DNA from: HK-STAS-PATE-34 sp031973435
GTDB lineage: Bacteria > Patescibacteriota > Minisyncoccia > Phycocordibacterales > UBA9973
Length of the DNA stretch: 24,068 bases
Direction: 5' to 3'
NCBI GenBank assembly: GCA_031973435.1
Contig: DALYDA010000010.1
Coordinates: 1-24,068, forward strand
Each line of letters begins with the position of its first letter. Within the stretch, counting starts at the first letter, position 1. Made by a program: the position numbers and the translations under genes. The notes beneath the pieces are model-generated. The model saw only the letters and a program-made list of their open reading frames with translations. It made no database searches and had not been told where the DNA came from. Shown here piece by piece: positions 5,753 through 13,634 of the stretch.

Positions 5753-6304
5753 ATGAAAAAGATCTTTGCAATTTTAACGGCAACATTATTTTTTACATTC
5801 ACATTCACTTCATGCGACGACTACGGTTCTTGGAATGAGGACTGCGGATGCTATGACGACGGAAGTGGAGATTATGGTCAAGGCGATGGTTATGGAGACC
5901 AGATTGACTCATATGCCCCATACGGAGCGTATTCATCAGGACCTCTTGCAGGGTATCCATCCGACCAGATGGATATCGGCTACTATGATGACGGTATGAA
6001 TTTTTCCACTGCTCATTCAAGTTACGGTGAACACACAGATTTAAAAATCGAATGTGATTACTGGGGCTGGGAGTTTGTGGGAATAAATACCACATGGGAG
6101 GAATTTTATGACCTTGATGGGTTTTACGTAGAAGGTTTTTACGAACTTTCTGGGTACTACACCTTCGGTCGTATGGCCAATCCAGACGGAATCCTAGATA
6201 CAATCTGGATTGCACAAAAGGACCCTATTACAAAGATTTGGAAACAAATTGATGTAAACAGGGACTCCGTAATGGCCCTCCGCACTGGAAACGTATCGAT
6301 GTAA
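5753..6304 (+). CDS. Predicted surface lipoprotein, Asp/Gly/Tyr-rich
   Basis: The 183-residue product begins with a lipoprotein signal peptide: basic MKK, a hydrophobic core and the lipobox FTSC with the modified cysteine at residue 21. The next 60 residues are rich in Asp, Gly and Tyr with several Cys (DDYGSWNEDCGCYDDGSGDYGQ) and look disordered. The C-terminal part is rich in aromatic residues (EFYDLDGFYVEGFYELSGYY) and ends with a more regular domain containing IWIAQKDPITKIWKQIDV. I recognise no family. It stands alone between its own strong promoter and a hairpin, so it is probably highly expressed and exposed at the surface. With a signal peptide this clear, lipid anchoring is likely; whether the cell has the matching lipidation enzymes cannot be seen here. 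Confidence 0.82.
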   Translation: MKKIFAILTATLFFTFTFTSCDDYGSWNEDCGCYDDGSGDYGQGDGYGDQIDSYAPYGAYSSGPLAGYPSDQMDIGYYDDGMNFSTAHSSYGEHTDLKIECDYWGWEFVGINTTWEEFYDLDGFYVEGFYELSGYYTFGRMANPDGILDTIWIAQKDPITKIWKQIDVNRDSVMALRTGNVSM

Positions 6305-6322
6305 ATTATTTTGCCAAACGAG

Positions 6323-6349
6323 AAACCCGCGCTTTTAAAGTGCGGGTTT
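6323..6349 (+). terminator. Hairpin after the lipoprotein gene
   Basis: AAACCCGC (6323-6330) pairs with GCGGGTTT (6342-6349), with an inner CTTT/AAAG extension. The U tract is poor (TTTATTG), so termination may be incomplete. Confidence 0.7.
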
Positions 6350-6434
6350 ATTGCATCTATATAGTTTGTATTTAAATATACCAAAAATGGTGTTAAGCTT
6401 TTAAAAGCTTTGGCAGATGGGATAAATGACAGAG

Positions 6435-6464
6435 TTGACAATAGGGCACATTGTATGCTATAAT
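6435..6464 (+). promoter_or_regulatory. Promoter of the small secreted-protein gene
   Basis: TTGACA (6435-6440), an 18-base spacer and TATAAT (6459-6464). Both hexamers match the consensus. The leader is about 17 bases. Confidence 0.9.
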
Positions 6465-6487
6465 ACGTTCAAATAAATTTATAAGTT

Positions 6488-6892
6488 ATGAAGATCTTTA
6501 TAATAATTATTTCACTTTTTGCTTTACTCTCCCCTGTCTTGGTTTCCGCACAGTGTGGAACCTGTCCCGAACAATACGAACTTGGAAAGGGTCCCGGCGA
6601 GAAGTACTACGGTGACGTAGTGCTTGGCTATGTGAATTACAGATTGAGCCCAGGAGCCAACGCAAAGGTGCCAGTAATGATATCACTATCAGATGGTTCA
6701 TCTGTGGGAATATCAGCAGTATCCACATTTTACGGGTACGGACCGCTGTTGGAGGCTACCAAATGCATGAAATCAGACCAGTATATAGAGGTTACCCTTA
6801 TATGGGAACCAGGATACCATGGGATTATTTCTGGAACATGGGTTCCCGGACACTACAATGTTTCCGGATGGGGAGTGAAGCATATAACTTAA
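6488..6892 (+). CDS. Small secreted protein of unknown function
   Basis: The 134-residue product has a classical signal peptide (MKIFIIIISLFALLSPVLVSA, cleavage likely before QCGTC). The mature part is about 113 residues with three Cys (two in CGTC), many Gly/Tyr, and strand-like stretches such as KVPVMISLSD and YIEVTLIWEPGYHGIISGTW. I do not recognise a family. CGTC has the CxxC form, but nothing else suggests a thioredoxin fold. Like the lipoprotein gene upstream, it is a single-gene unit with a consensus promoter and a good terminator, so an abundant exported product is likely. Confidence 0.8.
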   Translation: MKIFIIIISLFALLSPVLVSAQCGTCPEQYELGKGPGEKYYGDVVLGYVNYRLSPGANAKVPVMISLSDGSSVGISAVSTFYGYGPLLEATKCMKSDQYIEVTLIWEPGYHGIISGTWVPGHYNVSGWGVKHIT

Positions 6893-6907
6893 GGCAAAAC
6901 CAACTAG

Positions 6908-6942
6908 AGGCTTCGCGGATACGTGAAGCCTTTATTTTTTTT
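6908..6942 (+). terminator. Intrinsic terminator after the secreted-protein gene
   Basis: AGGCTTC (6908-6914) and GAAGCCT (6925-6931) form the stem, followed by a T-rich tract (TTATTTTTTTT). Confidence 0.9.
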
Positions 6943-6950
6943 ACAAATCA

Positions 6951-6978
6951 AAAACACCTCGCACATGCGAGGTGTTTT
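6951..6978 (-). terminator. Terminator of the pilin operon (works in both directions)
   Basis: AAAACACCTCGC (6951-6962) and GCGAGGTGTTTT (6967-6978) form a 12-bp perfect stem with a 4-base loop. It lies 9 bases past the last pilin-like gene on the minus strand and faces the plus-strand terminator just to its left. Confidence 0.9.
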
Positions 6979-6987
6979 CTTTCTAGT

Positions 6988-7317
6988 TTACGGTATGTCT
7001 ATATTGTCTACTCCGAGAGTGTTTGCAATAATGCGCAGTATTGTAAACACCGACACCATTATGAACATCCCGAGTATTCCATACATCATATGATCCTTAC
7101 CTGTTTTTCTGGCTGTTTCGCTATTGGTTGATAGGAACTCAATAACACCATATAGAAAGTAAACGAGTGCTACAGCAAACATAAGTATGATGAGTGGGTT
7201 TATGATGTATTGGTTTACCTTACCAACTATTTCATACACAACAGCGGGAGCACCGCCAGTTGTTCCTCCACCACCTCCGAGAGCCTGTGCATTTGCTACT
7301 TTCCCAAGTAATGACAT
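6988..7317 (-). CDS. T4SS-pilin-like two-helix protein, paralog 1
   Basis: The product is 109 residues: a short N-terminus (MSLLGKVANAQA) before a LGGGGGTTGG stretch, then membrane helices at about 39-61 and 78-99 joined by a basic turn (TARKTGKDHM). This two-helix plan resembles the VirB2/TrbC-like pilins and the CPR 'type IV secretion system pilin' family. It ends a run of five such genes, 6 bases after paralog 2. Unlike its neighbours it lacks a proper hydrophobic signal-peptide core, although AQA-LGGGG resembles the cleavage region of paralog 4 (AQ-TLGGGG). It may be inserted without cleavage or have lost part of its leader. The family call comes from topology and context, not from a search. 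Confidence 0.75.
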   Translation of the reverse strand: MSLLGKVANAQALGGGGGTTGGAPAVVYEIVGKVNQYIINPLIILMFAVALVYFLYGVIEFLSTNSETARKTGKDHMMYGILGMFIMVSVFTILRIIANTLGVDNIDIP

Positions 7318-7323
7318 AAATAT

Positions 7324-7692
7324 TTAGAGAGTTGGTATTTCTACTCCTGGTAGATCACCTTCTGTAAGAGTACCTCCACCTTCGATATCAAAAGTGTTTG
7401 TTATAACCTTTACTAGACCAAACACAGCCAATATAACGAAGAGTCCTACTATACCTGAGATCATAACACCTCTTCCTTTTTCCTTTGTTCCGTCATCTTT
7501 TGCTATAACGAACTGTATAACTCCAACGATAAACCAGATTATCGCGATTGTTATAAGGAATGGAATAAGAGCACTAGCTATAGAAGAAATCTTGTTAAAA
7601 ATTGAACCTGCGTCTGCTTCACCTGTCTGTGCAAATGCAAAGATAGGAGCTAGAAGCAAAACTGCAAGAAAAGTTGCTTTGATTTTATTCAT
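7324..7692 (-). CDS. T4SS-pilin-like two-helix protein, paralog 2
   Basis: The 122-residue product has a signal peptide ending FAFA-Q (residues 1-21), then membrane helices at about 40-63 and 77-98 separated by a charged turn (AKDDGTKEKGRG). The second helix (GIVGLFVILAVFGLVKVI) matches those of paralogs 1 and 3. VirB2-type pilins are cut by signal peptidase and held in the membrane by two helices before assembly, and this layout fits. Its own extended -10 promoter lies upstream (7751-7759), so genes 1 and 2 can be made separately from the rest of the operon. The family call is an inference from topology and clustering. Confidence 0.8.
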   Translation of the reverse strand: MNKIKATFLAVLLLAPIFAFAQTGEADAGSIFNKISSIASALIPFLITIAIIWFIVGVIQFVIAKDDGTKEKGRGVMISGIVGLFVILAVFGLVKVITNTFDIEGGGTLTEGDLPGVEIPTL

Positions 7693-7750
7693 ATTAAAAA
7701 ATTATTTATAAAGTTAACACTAATTGGGTAAAGACCCTTTGTGCCAACTA

Positions 7751-7759
7751 ATTATACCA
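7751..7759 (-). promoter_or_regulatory. Extended -10 promoter inside the pilin cluster
   Basis: Read on the minus strand, TGGTATAAT carries a TG extension and a perfect -10 (plus strand 7751-7756). No -35 match is present. The predicted start is near 7744 and the leader holds a small GGGT/ACCC hairpin (7726-7737). The 10-mer GTGGTATAAT is identical to the one before the hibernation factor gene (21931-21940). Confidence 0.65.
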
Positions 7760-7767
7760 CAACAGAT

Positions 7768-8346
7768 TTAGTATGTTGTAGTAGGTGCAATAGGTAGCTG
7801 TGGAATAGCTGTATCTTGTCCAACAGTGTTAGAGAGTACTGCTACGAGTCCCCAGACAGAGAGCATAACAAATAGTGCTAGCACTCCCCAAAGGATGAAT
7901 TTACCTCCTTCCTTTCTCTTTGCTTCGTTGTCAGCGTTTATGACATATTTTATAACACCAGAGATAAACAGTATTATCGCGATAGAAAATGCGAGAGGAA
8001 CGAGAGCCTTCATAATAAAACAGATTATCCAAACCACCAAAGTACCTAAGTCAGTTATAGATGTCGGACAGTTTGCAAAAGATGCCCCAGATGTTCCGTA
8101 TCCACTAGATGCTCCTACTATGCCCTGTGTGCCTCCACCTCCACCTAGAGTACCCGAACCAAAGGTTGTGATACCAGTAGTCGCAGATGGTCCAATGTAT
8201 ACAGGATTGCCATCCTTGTCAGTCCCCCATTCATCAGCACCTATTATCGATGGGCCAATTTGAGCAAGTGAAGTAGAAACACCTGAAAAAAATACAACTG
8301 TAAATACTGCTACGAAAAGATATTTGATGCTTTTGTTAATTTTCAT
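7768..8346 (-). CDS. T4SS-pilin-like two-helix protein, paralog 3 (long linker)
   Basis: From ATG at 8344-8346 the product is 192 residues: a signal peptide (MKINKSIKYLFVAVFTVVFF core, cleavage after STSLA near residue 28), a glycine/serine-rich linker of about 60 residues with TLGGGGGTQG, then helices at about 112-134 and 150-171 around the basic turn NADNEAKRKEGGK. Family and fold are as for its neighbours, but the exported linker is longer, so it may be a minor or specialised subunit. The open frame extends upstream; an ATG at 8359-8361 would overlap the previous stop. I chose 8346 because it starts directly at a good signal peptide. Confidence 0.78.
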   Translation of the reverse strand: MKINKSIKYLFVAVFTVVFFSGVSTSLAQIGPSIIGADEWGTDKDGNPVYIGPSATTGITTFGSGTLGGGGGTQGIVGASSGYGTSGASFANCPTSITDLGTLVVWIICFIMKALVPLAFSIAIILFISGVIKYVINADNEAKRKEGGKFILWGVLALFVMLSVWGLVAVLSNTVGQDTAIPQLPIAPTTTY

Positions 8347-8354
8347 ATATTTAT

Positions 8355-8792
8355 TTAACATACTACTCCTGGCTTTAGACAGTCGACAGTACCACCTATA
8401 ATCTGTGCTATTGTCCAAGCTCCAATAATAATCGCGGCTCCTATAACAGTATAGAGAAGTGCGTCTTTCGCTGCTTTGATCTTGGCTGAATTACCCCGCG
8501 CCTGAACAAACAAAAATCCTGTATAGATGATCATGAGTGTTATTATCGGCACTGCGACCACTACCACAATCTCTAGCATCTTTTCGATAAGCACTGGTAC
8601 TGTATTTATGTCATCTTGAAGTGGGTTGTCCAGTTCAAAATCCAGAGTACATACTTCATCATCACATTTTCCTGTTTCATCAGTTGTGATGTCTCCCCCA
8701 CCACCAAGTGTCTGCGCAAACAAAGGAGTAACAAGGGAAAAAGCAACAAGTAAAGTTGGGAGTAAAAATAAAATTTTTGACAGTTTTTTCAT
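8355..8792 (-). CDS. T4SS-pilin-like two-helix protein, paralog 4
   Basis: The 145-residue product has a signal peptide (MKKLSKILFLLPTLLVAFSL, cleavage after LFA near 26), then TLGGGGD, an acidic segment with two Cys (KCDDEVC), helices at about 74-96 and 111-132, and two further Cys at the C-terminus (DCLKPGVVC). The four Cys in exported segments could form disulfide bonds. The turn between helices (ARGNSAKIKAAKDAL) and WTIAQII match the pattern KxxK...G...W seen in paralogs 3 and 5. It sits 8 bases upstream of paralog 3 and shares its transcript. Confidence 0.8.
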   Translation of the reverse strand: MKKLSKILFLLPTLLVAFSLVTPLFAQTLGGGGDITTDETGKCDDEVCTLDFELDNPLQDDINTVPVLIEKMLEIVVVVAVPIITLMIIYTGFLFVQARGNSAKIKAAKDALLYTVIGAAIIIGAWTIAQIIGGTVDCLKPGVVC

Positions 8793-8815
8793 AATATATT
8801 GAAAGTATACTACTC

Positions 8816-9277
8816 TTATGGTTCTAGGTAAATCAAATCTGCTTCACCATCAGTTCCGTCATCTACCCCAAGTCCAACCATTATAGTGTTTACGATGAGC
8901 CATGCAGACAGTGCTATAACAAGCCCCCAAAGCACATTCCAAAATATCTTTTTAGCCTTTGCGGTACTGCCTATATTTGCCCCCGCTGTAAGATACATAT
9001 ACCCCGCATACATGAAACAGATCGCTGCAATAGGCATAGCAATAGTGAAAATAAGAAAATCAATGATTCTTTCTGCTGCCAAAACAAGATATGAGAAATC
9101 ACAGTCCGGCTGGAGAGTGTCGTCAGCGTTATACCCTCCACATGGCACGAGCCTAGAAGGATCCTCTTGTGCAAAAGTGGTAGTTCCAAATGAAAAAGAA
9201 AAAGCTAAAACAAAAGAGAAAGCCAAGAAATATTTAGTAAAGATTTTTGTAAGTATAGTTTTTTTAACTGAATACAT
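8816..9277 (-). CDS. T4SS-pilin-like two-helix protein, paralog 5
   Basis: The 153-residue product has a long signal peptide (residues 1-36, ending TTTFA-Q), a short exported part with two Cys (PCGGYNADDTLQPDC), helices at about 70-95 and 112-132 and an acidic tail (GVDDGTDGEADLIYLEP). The turn GANIGSTAKAKKIF and the WNVLWGLVIALSAWLIV helix match the other members. It is the first pilin-like gene after the anchored solute-binding protein, 9 bases from it, and probably shares its transcript. The family call is from topology and clustering. Confidence 0.8.
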   Translation of the reverse strand: MYSVKKTILTKIFTKYFLAFSFVLAFSFSFGTTTFAQEDPSRLVPCGGYNADDTLQPDCDFSYLVLAAERIIDFLIFTIAMPIAAICFMYAGYMYLTAGANIGSTAKAKKIFWNVLWGLVIALSAWLIVNTIMVGLGVDDGTDGEADLIYLEP

Positions 9278-9286
9278 AAATATATA

Positions 9287-10594
9287 TTATTTCAATAATC
9301 TCCCTATCGCTTCACTTGCCTTACCCACTGATTCACCTACAGACATAAATCCAGCAATAGTGTCGGAAACCATAGATGAGAATATCGTATTTGTAGCATT
9401 TGCATCTGGGTCATACCAAGACCGCGCCAAAAGGGCCGACTGATAAAAGGAAGAGAGGTATGGATCCTCGGCAGGAGCAGAGAGAAGATCTCTTCTGATA
9501 GGAAGAGTAGAAACATCTTTTGATATAAGCGCGACTGAATCTTTTCCAGAAAGACTCTGTGCAACATAAAGTGATGATGCAAGATTTTTGGAAGACTTGG
9601 AGACTGCAACACCGTAGATTTTTCCAAATGTAAGTGGAGTAGTGGCACCTTCGAGCTGAGGAATACGAGTTACGTCAAAATTTAGATTTGGGTTTCGCTC
9701 TCTTATGCCGTAGATCTCACTTGAGTATCCTATATACATAGCCAAGTCTCCTGCAATGAAAGCATTGTAGGATGGTGCAAAAGATGATGACCATGAATAG
9801 TACTCGCCTGCTGGATTTGCAAACTCAGTATAAAATCGCAAAACACTTTCTGCTGGACGTATCTTTGTTCCAGGTAGGTATCCACCCAAGATAGAAGAAT
9901 AAGTGTCGTCAGCGTTTTTTCTGACGATAGAGTCACCAGATTGAATCAAAAGTGTCGCTATAATATCTTTTGCATGAGTTACATTTTGATATCCACCAAA
10001 AGAGATAGCGCTTTGAGTGAGCACTCCTGTTGCTGTTCTCTTGGACAACAAGCCAGCGTATTTATACATTTCTTCCCATGCTGTTGGTGCAGACACGAGA
10101 CCAGCTACATTGAAAAGATCTTTGTTCCAATATAAAACAAGTGGATCAATTGTTACAGGATATGCCATAACTCCTTTACTATTTAGAAAGAGGTCTGCCC
10201 CATCTACATATATAGACTTATATGCGCGAAGCGGGAAAGATTCGTAAGGGGTGACGTAGAGTTTGTTTGCTTCAGAAAGTAATGTATCGTTTGAAACGAA
10301 AAATAGATCTGGCCCAACTCCGGAAGCCAAGGCTTCTGCTAGATCAGCCTCAAAAGTACTAGGATTCCTTTCTACGTAGGAAATCGTGAGATTGTCATAA
10401 CCAGACTCTATACCGGGAAATGTATCTCGAACAGTTTCTGAAGGTAATGTACCCCAAACAACAACTTTTCCTTGATACAAATCTGAAGTCTTCTTGTCTC
10501 CAACTTTGATCGCACCAGAGAATATCATAACAGCAATGATTATAAAAACTATGAAAATTGCAATTAGTGCTAGTTGGAAATTTGTTAGTTTCAT
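9287..10594 (-). CDS. Membrane-anchored extracellular solute-binding protein (ABC family 1 type)
   Basis: The 435-residue product begins with an uncleaved-looking membrane anchor (about residues 8-28, MKLTNFQLALIAIFIVFIII) and has no lipobox. The rest follows the family 1 (carbohydrate-type) binding-protein plan: VVVWGTLPSE near the start, ADLAEALASGVGPDLFFVSN, VTIDPLVLYWNKDLFNVAG, PTAWEEMYKYA, and FIAGDLAMYIGYSSE. Such proteins capture sugars or similar solutes for an ABC importer. No permease or ATPase gene lies in this window. Placement between a methyltransferase gene and five pilin-like genes suggests a surface role linked to the pilus cluster, but that is inference. The substrate cannot be read from sequence. 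The gene starts 4 bases after the methyltransferase stop. Confidence 0.85.
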   Translation of the reverse strand: MKLTNFQLALIAIFIVFIIIAVMIFSGAIKVGDKKTSDLYQGKVVVWGTLPSETVRDTFPGIESGYDNLTISYVERNPSTFEADLAEALASGVGPDLFFVSNDTLLSEANKLYVTPYESFPLRAYKSIYVDGADLFLNSKGVMAYPVTIDPLVLYWNKDLFNVAGLVSAPTAWEEMYKYAGLLSKRTATGVLTQSAISFGGYQNVTHAKDIIATLLIQSGDSIVRKNADDTYSSILGGYLPGTKIRPAESVLRFYTEFANPAGEYYSWSSSFAPSYNAFIAGDLAMYIGYSSEIYGIRERNPNLNFDVTRIPQLEGATTPLTFGKIYGVAVSKSSKNLASSLYVAQSLSGKDSVALISKDVSTLPIRRDLLSAPAEDPYLSSFYQSALLARSWYDPDANATNTIFSSMVSDTIAGFMSVGESVGKASEAIGRLLK

Positions 10595-10598
10595 ATAT

Positions 10599-11132
10599 CT
10601 ATTTTAGTTTAAAAATAAGTCCGTAATGATGCGATCCTGCTTTAAAAGTTTTTTGAATCTCAAAGCCGGAACTTGAAAAAAGTTGTTTTGCTTTTTCCTC
10701 AGTCACCACTTCACTTTGTTTGGGACCAATACCAGAAAAAGAATCACTCCAGTCTACAACAAAAAGTGTACCACCAGAGACAAGAATTCTTGTTATCTCT
10801 CTTATCATAGATATCTTATCGGGAACTTGAAAAAGTACGTTACTCATAACTACGATATTTACTTTTTTGTCTTGGATTTTTGTTCCACCGATATCCTCGA
10901 TATTGCCCCAGATCCCATCTACGTTTGATATGTTTTCGGCTGTAAAATCTCTCTGCATCCTCTGAAGTATCTCACGCTGAACTTCTACGGCATATACGCG
11001 ACCACGTGGTCCCACTCTCTTTGATAGTACTCTAGCAAATGCACCTGTTCCAGACCCCAAGTCTGCAACAAAATCTCCCTCATTTATAACGAGTTCTCTT
11101 AGAACTACTCTTGGATCAATAAAGTCATTCAT
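10599..11132 (-). CDS. Class I SAM-dependent methyltransferase
   Basis: The 177-residue product has motif I VADLGSGTG (residues 22-30), followed by VYAVEVQREIL, the acidic end of strand 2 that binds the SAM ribose. Later come NIVVMSNVLFQV (motif IV region) and REITRILVSGGTLFVVDW (post-motif strand), the usual order of UbiE/Methyltransf_11-type enzymes. The substrate is unknown: no target-recognition domain is present, and the short length suggests a small molecule or a simple protein or RNA target. It sits 13 bases after gyrA and 4 bases before the solute-binding gene on the same strand, in what looks like one transcript. Confidence 0.9.
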   Translation of the reverse strand: MNDFIDPRVVLRELVINEGDFVADLGSGTGAFARVLSKRVGPRGRVYAVEVQREILQRMQRDFTAENISNVDGIWGNIEDIGGTKIQDKKVNIVVMSNVLFQVPDKISMIREITRILVSGGTLFVVDWSDSFSGIGPKQSEVVTEEKAKQLFSSSGFEIQKTFKAGSHHYGLIFKLK

Positions 11133-11145
11133 GACTAAATATTTT

Positions 11146-13620
11146 TTATAAACATGTTATAGAAGCGATAGAGTCCCCACCTTTTAGTTTCATTATAGAG
11201 ACACCTTGGGTTTGTCTTCCAAGCGATGGAACAGACGCAAGTGGAACTCTTATGACTTGTCCTTTCTTGGACATAGCGATCAACTCTTCTTCGTCTGATA
11301 TAGTTCTCGCTACTATTAGTTTACCAGTTTTCGGACTAATTTTGGATGTCTTTATCCCCGAACCTCCTCTTTTTTGAACTTTGTAATCTGAAAGTTTTGT
11401 TTTCTTTCCGAGCCCATTTTCACTCATGACCAGAAGTTCTGCTTTTTCTATTCCATTTTCTACAACAGATACACCGATAATCGCATCGCCTTTGCCAAGT
11501 TTCATCGCCCGGACTCCACCTGCACCTCGTCCCATTTCTCTTATGTCAGACTCTTTGAATCTGATAGACATACCCTCATGAGTAGCAAGGATGGCTTCGT
11601 CTCCCTTCATAACAGTATGTACTGAGATTAGTTCGTCTCCTTTGTCTAGCTTGATAGCGATTATTCCACTTCTTCTAACGTCTTTGAAACTAACAGCAGA
11701 AACTTTCTTTGCGACACCTCCCTTTGTAACCAAAAGTAGTTGTGCGACTTCTGCCTTCTTTCCTTTCTCTATCGGAAGAATAGATGTGACTTTTTCTTCT
11801 CCAGAAAGTGAGAGGAAGTTCATGATGGATTTTCCTTTTGTTGCTCGGCGACCTTCTGGTATGTCATACATCTTTATTTGGTATGCACGACCTTCGTTTG
11901 TAAAGAACAAAAGATCACTATGTGTATTTGTGTTTACAAGTATCGTTACGAAGTCTTCTTCTTTTGTTTCGAGATCTATGACACCGACCCCTCCTCGCTT
12001 TTGACTTCTGTATTCACTCGGGTCAGTTCTCTTTACATATCCACCGGCAGTGTAAACAAGCACAGATTCTTTTTCTGGGATAAGGTCCTCTTCGTTTATT
12101 GCTTTTACTCCGCCAGAGATTATCTTTGTTCTTCTCTCGTCTGCGTACTTACTTCTTATTTCCACAAGCTCTGACTCGATGATCTCAAGCACTCTTTTTT
12201 TACTTGCGAGTATTGCCTCGAGTTCTTTTATCAAATCTTGTTTTTCCTTAAGTTCATCGAGAACTGCCTTTCTCTCTAGTCCTGCTAATTTCTGAAGTCT
12301 CATGTCCAAGATCGCGAGTGTCTGTATTTCTGTGAACTTAAACTCTTTCATCAAGTTTAGTTTTGCTATGCCTGCATCTTTACTACCACGAATGATTGTG
12401 ATTATACGGTCAATGTGATCCAGAGCCTTTTTGAGTCCCAAAAGTATATGCTCTCTGTCTTTTGCTTTACCCAAGTCAAACTCTGTTCGACGAGTAACTA
12501 CCACTCTTCTGTGTTCTATAAAGTGGTAAAGCATGCTCTTTAGTGAAAGAGTTTCTGGTGTTCCATCTACAAGTGCGAGCATGTTGAAATTGTAGTTTTG
12601 TTCGAGCTGTGTGTGTTTATACAAATAGTTAAGTACCTTTTGTGGATGAACGCCAGTCTTTAGATCTATTACAACTCTGATCTCTTTTGTAGAAAGATCT
12701 CGGATATCTTTTATACCTTCTATCTTTTTTTCACGAACAAGATCTGCAACCGTTAGTATCAAGTCCTGTTTGATAACACGATATGGGATAGACGAGATAA
12801 CGATTTGAAATTGGCCACCTTTTAGTTCTACTATTTCTGCTTGCCCTCTTGTGACCACACCTCCACGGCCAGTTGCATAAGCATGGAGCAAGTCATTTTT
12901 ACCGTAGATGAAGCCTCCAGTTGGAAAATCTGGACCTTTCACGAACTCTACCAAATCCTCAGTAGTTGCTTCTGGATTTTTTATCAGATGTATCGTTGCA
13001 TCTACCACTTCACCTAGGTTATGAGGTGGGATGTTTGTAGCCATACCAACAGCGATACCAAGTGTACCGTTTAGTAAAAGCGCAGGCACAGCTGTCGGCA
13101 TAACTGCTGGCTCTTTTCTAGTTCCATCATAGTTTGGTCTCCAAGAAACAGTATTCTTCTCCAAGTCACGAAGCATTTCCGCAGACAACTTTGCCATTTT
13201 TGCCTCAGTATAACGCATAGCTGCAGCATTATCTCCATCAATAGAACCGAAGTTACCTTGACCTAAAACAAAAGGATAACGAGCAGAAAATTCTTGTGCA
13301 AGACCTACCATGGAATCATAAACTGCAACGTCTCCATGAGGGTGATATTTACCGAGCACATCTCCGACTACGGTAGCTGATTTACGAAAACGAGATTGAT
13401 AAGTAAGTCCCATCTCGTGCATTGCAAAAAGTATTCTACGGTGCACTGGCTTCAAACCATCTCGGATATCAGGCAGAGCACGTGATGTAATAACCGACAT
13501 CGCGTATGAGATGTAGGACTCTTTCATTTCAGTTACTATCGAACGCGAAATAACAGAAGATGTACGTATAGGTGCTACGTACTTACTTTCATCATTATTT
13601 TTTGGTTTACTTTTTGGCAT
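11146..13620 (-). CDS. gyrA: DNA gyrase subunit A
   Basis: GyrA is the DNA-cleaving subunit of gyrase, which introduces negative supercoils with GyrB. The 824-residue product has the winged-helix/tower domains with the catalytic tyrosine in AAAMRYTEAK (Tyr137, preceded by Arg136). It also has the quinolone-region segment KYHPHGDVAVYD (91-102), and a C-terminal beta-pinwheel with a GyrA box variant QKRGGVG and a second QKRGGSG repeat. The box and six-blade length favour GyrA over ParC. Where E. coli has Ser83, this protein has Val98 (HGDV); the Asp87 equivalent (Asp102) is kept. No gyrB is in the window. The start is ATG 13620, with no Shine-Dalgarno sequence; the upstream gene ends 14 bases before it. 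Confidence 0.97.
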   Translation of the reverse strand: MPKSKPKNNDESKYVAPIRTSSVISRSIVTEMKESYISYAMSVITSRALPDIRDGLKPVHRRILFAMHEMGLTYQSRFRKSATVVGDVLGKYHPHGDVAVYDSMVGLAQEFSARYPFVLGQGNFGSIDGDNAAAMRYTEAKMAKLSAEMLRDLEKNTVSWRPNYDGTRKEPAVMPTAVPALLLNGTLGIAVGMATNIPPHNLGEVVDATIHLIKNPEATTEDLVEFVKGPDFPTGGFIYGKNDLLHAYATGRGGVVTRGQAEIVELKGGQFQIVISSIPYRVIKQDLILTVADLVREKKIEGIKDIRDLSTKEIRVVIDLKTGVHPQKVLNYLYKHTQLEQNYNFNMLALVDGTPETLSLKSMLYHFIEHRRVVVTRRTEFDLGKAKDREHILLGLKKALDHIDRIITIIRGSKDAGIAKLNLMKEFKFTEIQTLAILDMRLQKLAGLERKAVLDELKEKQDLIKELEAILASKKRVLEIIESELVEIRSKYADERRTKIISGGVKAINEEDLIPEKESVLVYTAGGYVKRTDPSEYRSQKRGGVGVIDLETKEEDFVTILVNTNTHSDLLFFTNEGRAYQIKMYDIPEGRRATKGKSIMNFLSLSGEEKVTSILPIEKGKKAEVAQLLLVTKGGVAKKVSAVSFKDVRRSGIIAIKLDKGDELISVHTVMKGDEAILATHEGMSIRFKESDIREMGRGAGGVRAMKLGKGDAIIGVSVVENGIEKAELLVMSENGLGKKTKLSDYKVQKRGGSGIKTSKISPKTGKLIVARTISDEEELIAMSKKGQVIRVPLASVPSLGRQTQGVSIMKLKGGDSIASITCL

Positions 13621-13634
13621 ATTATTTTTGAAAT

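Noticed and set aside
5805..6215. Minus-strand open frame of 136 codons opposite the lipoprotein gene
   Set aside because: Basic low-complexity translation, no signals; the plus-strand gene has a lipobox and a consensus promoter.
6395..6410. 16-bp palindrome AAGCTTTTAAAAGCTT between the lipoprotein and secreted genes
   Set aside because: AT-rich and single-copy here; it could be an operator or chance, with nothing to decide.
6763..7131. Plus-strand open frame overlapping the secreted gene and paralog 1
   Set aside because: It crosses two terminators and overlaps two better-supported genes.
9287..10594. Complete ABC transporter operon
   Set aside because: Only the binding protein is present; no permease or ATPase gene is adjacent.
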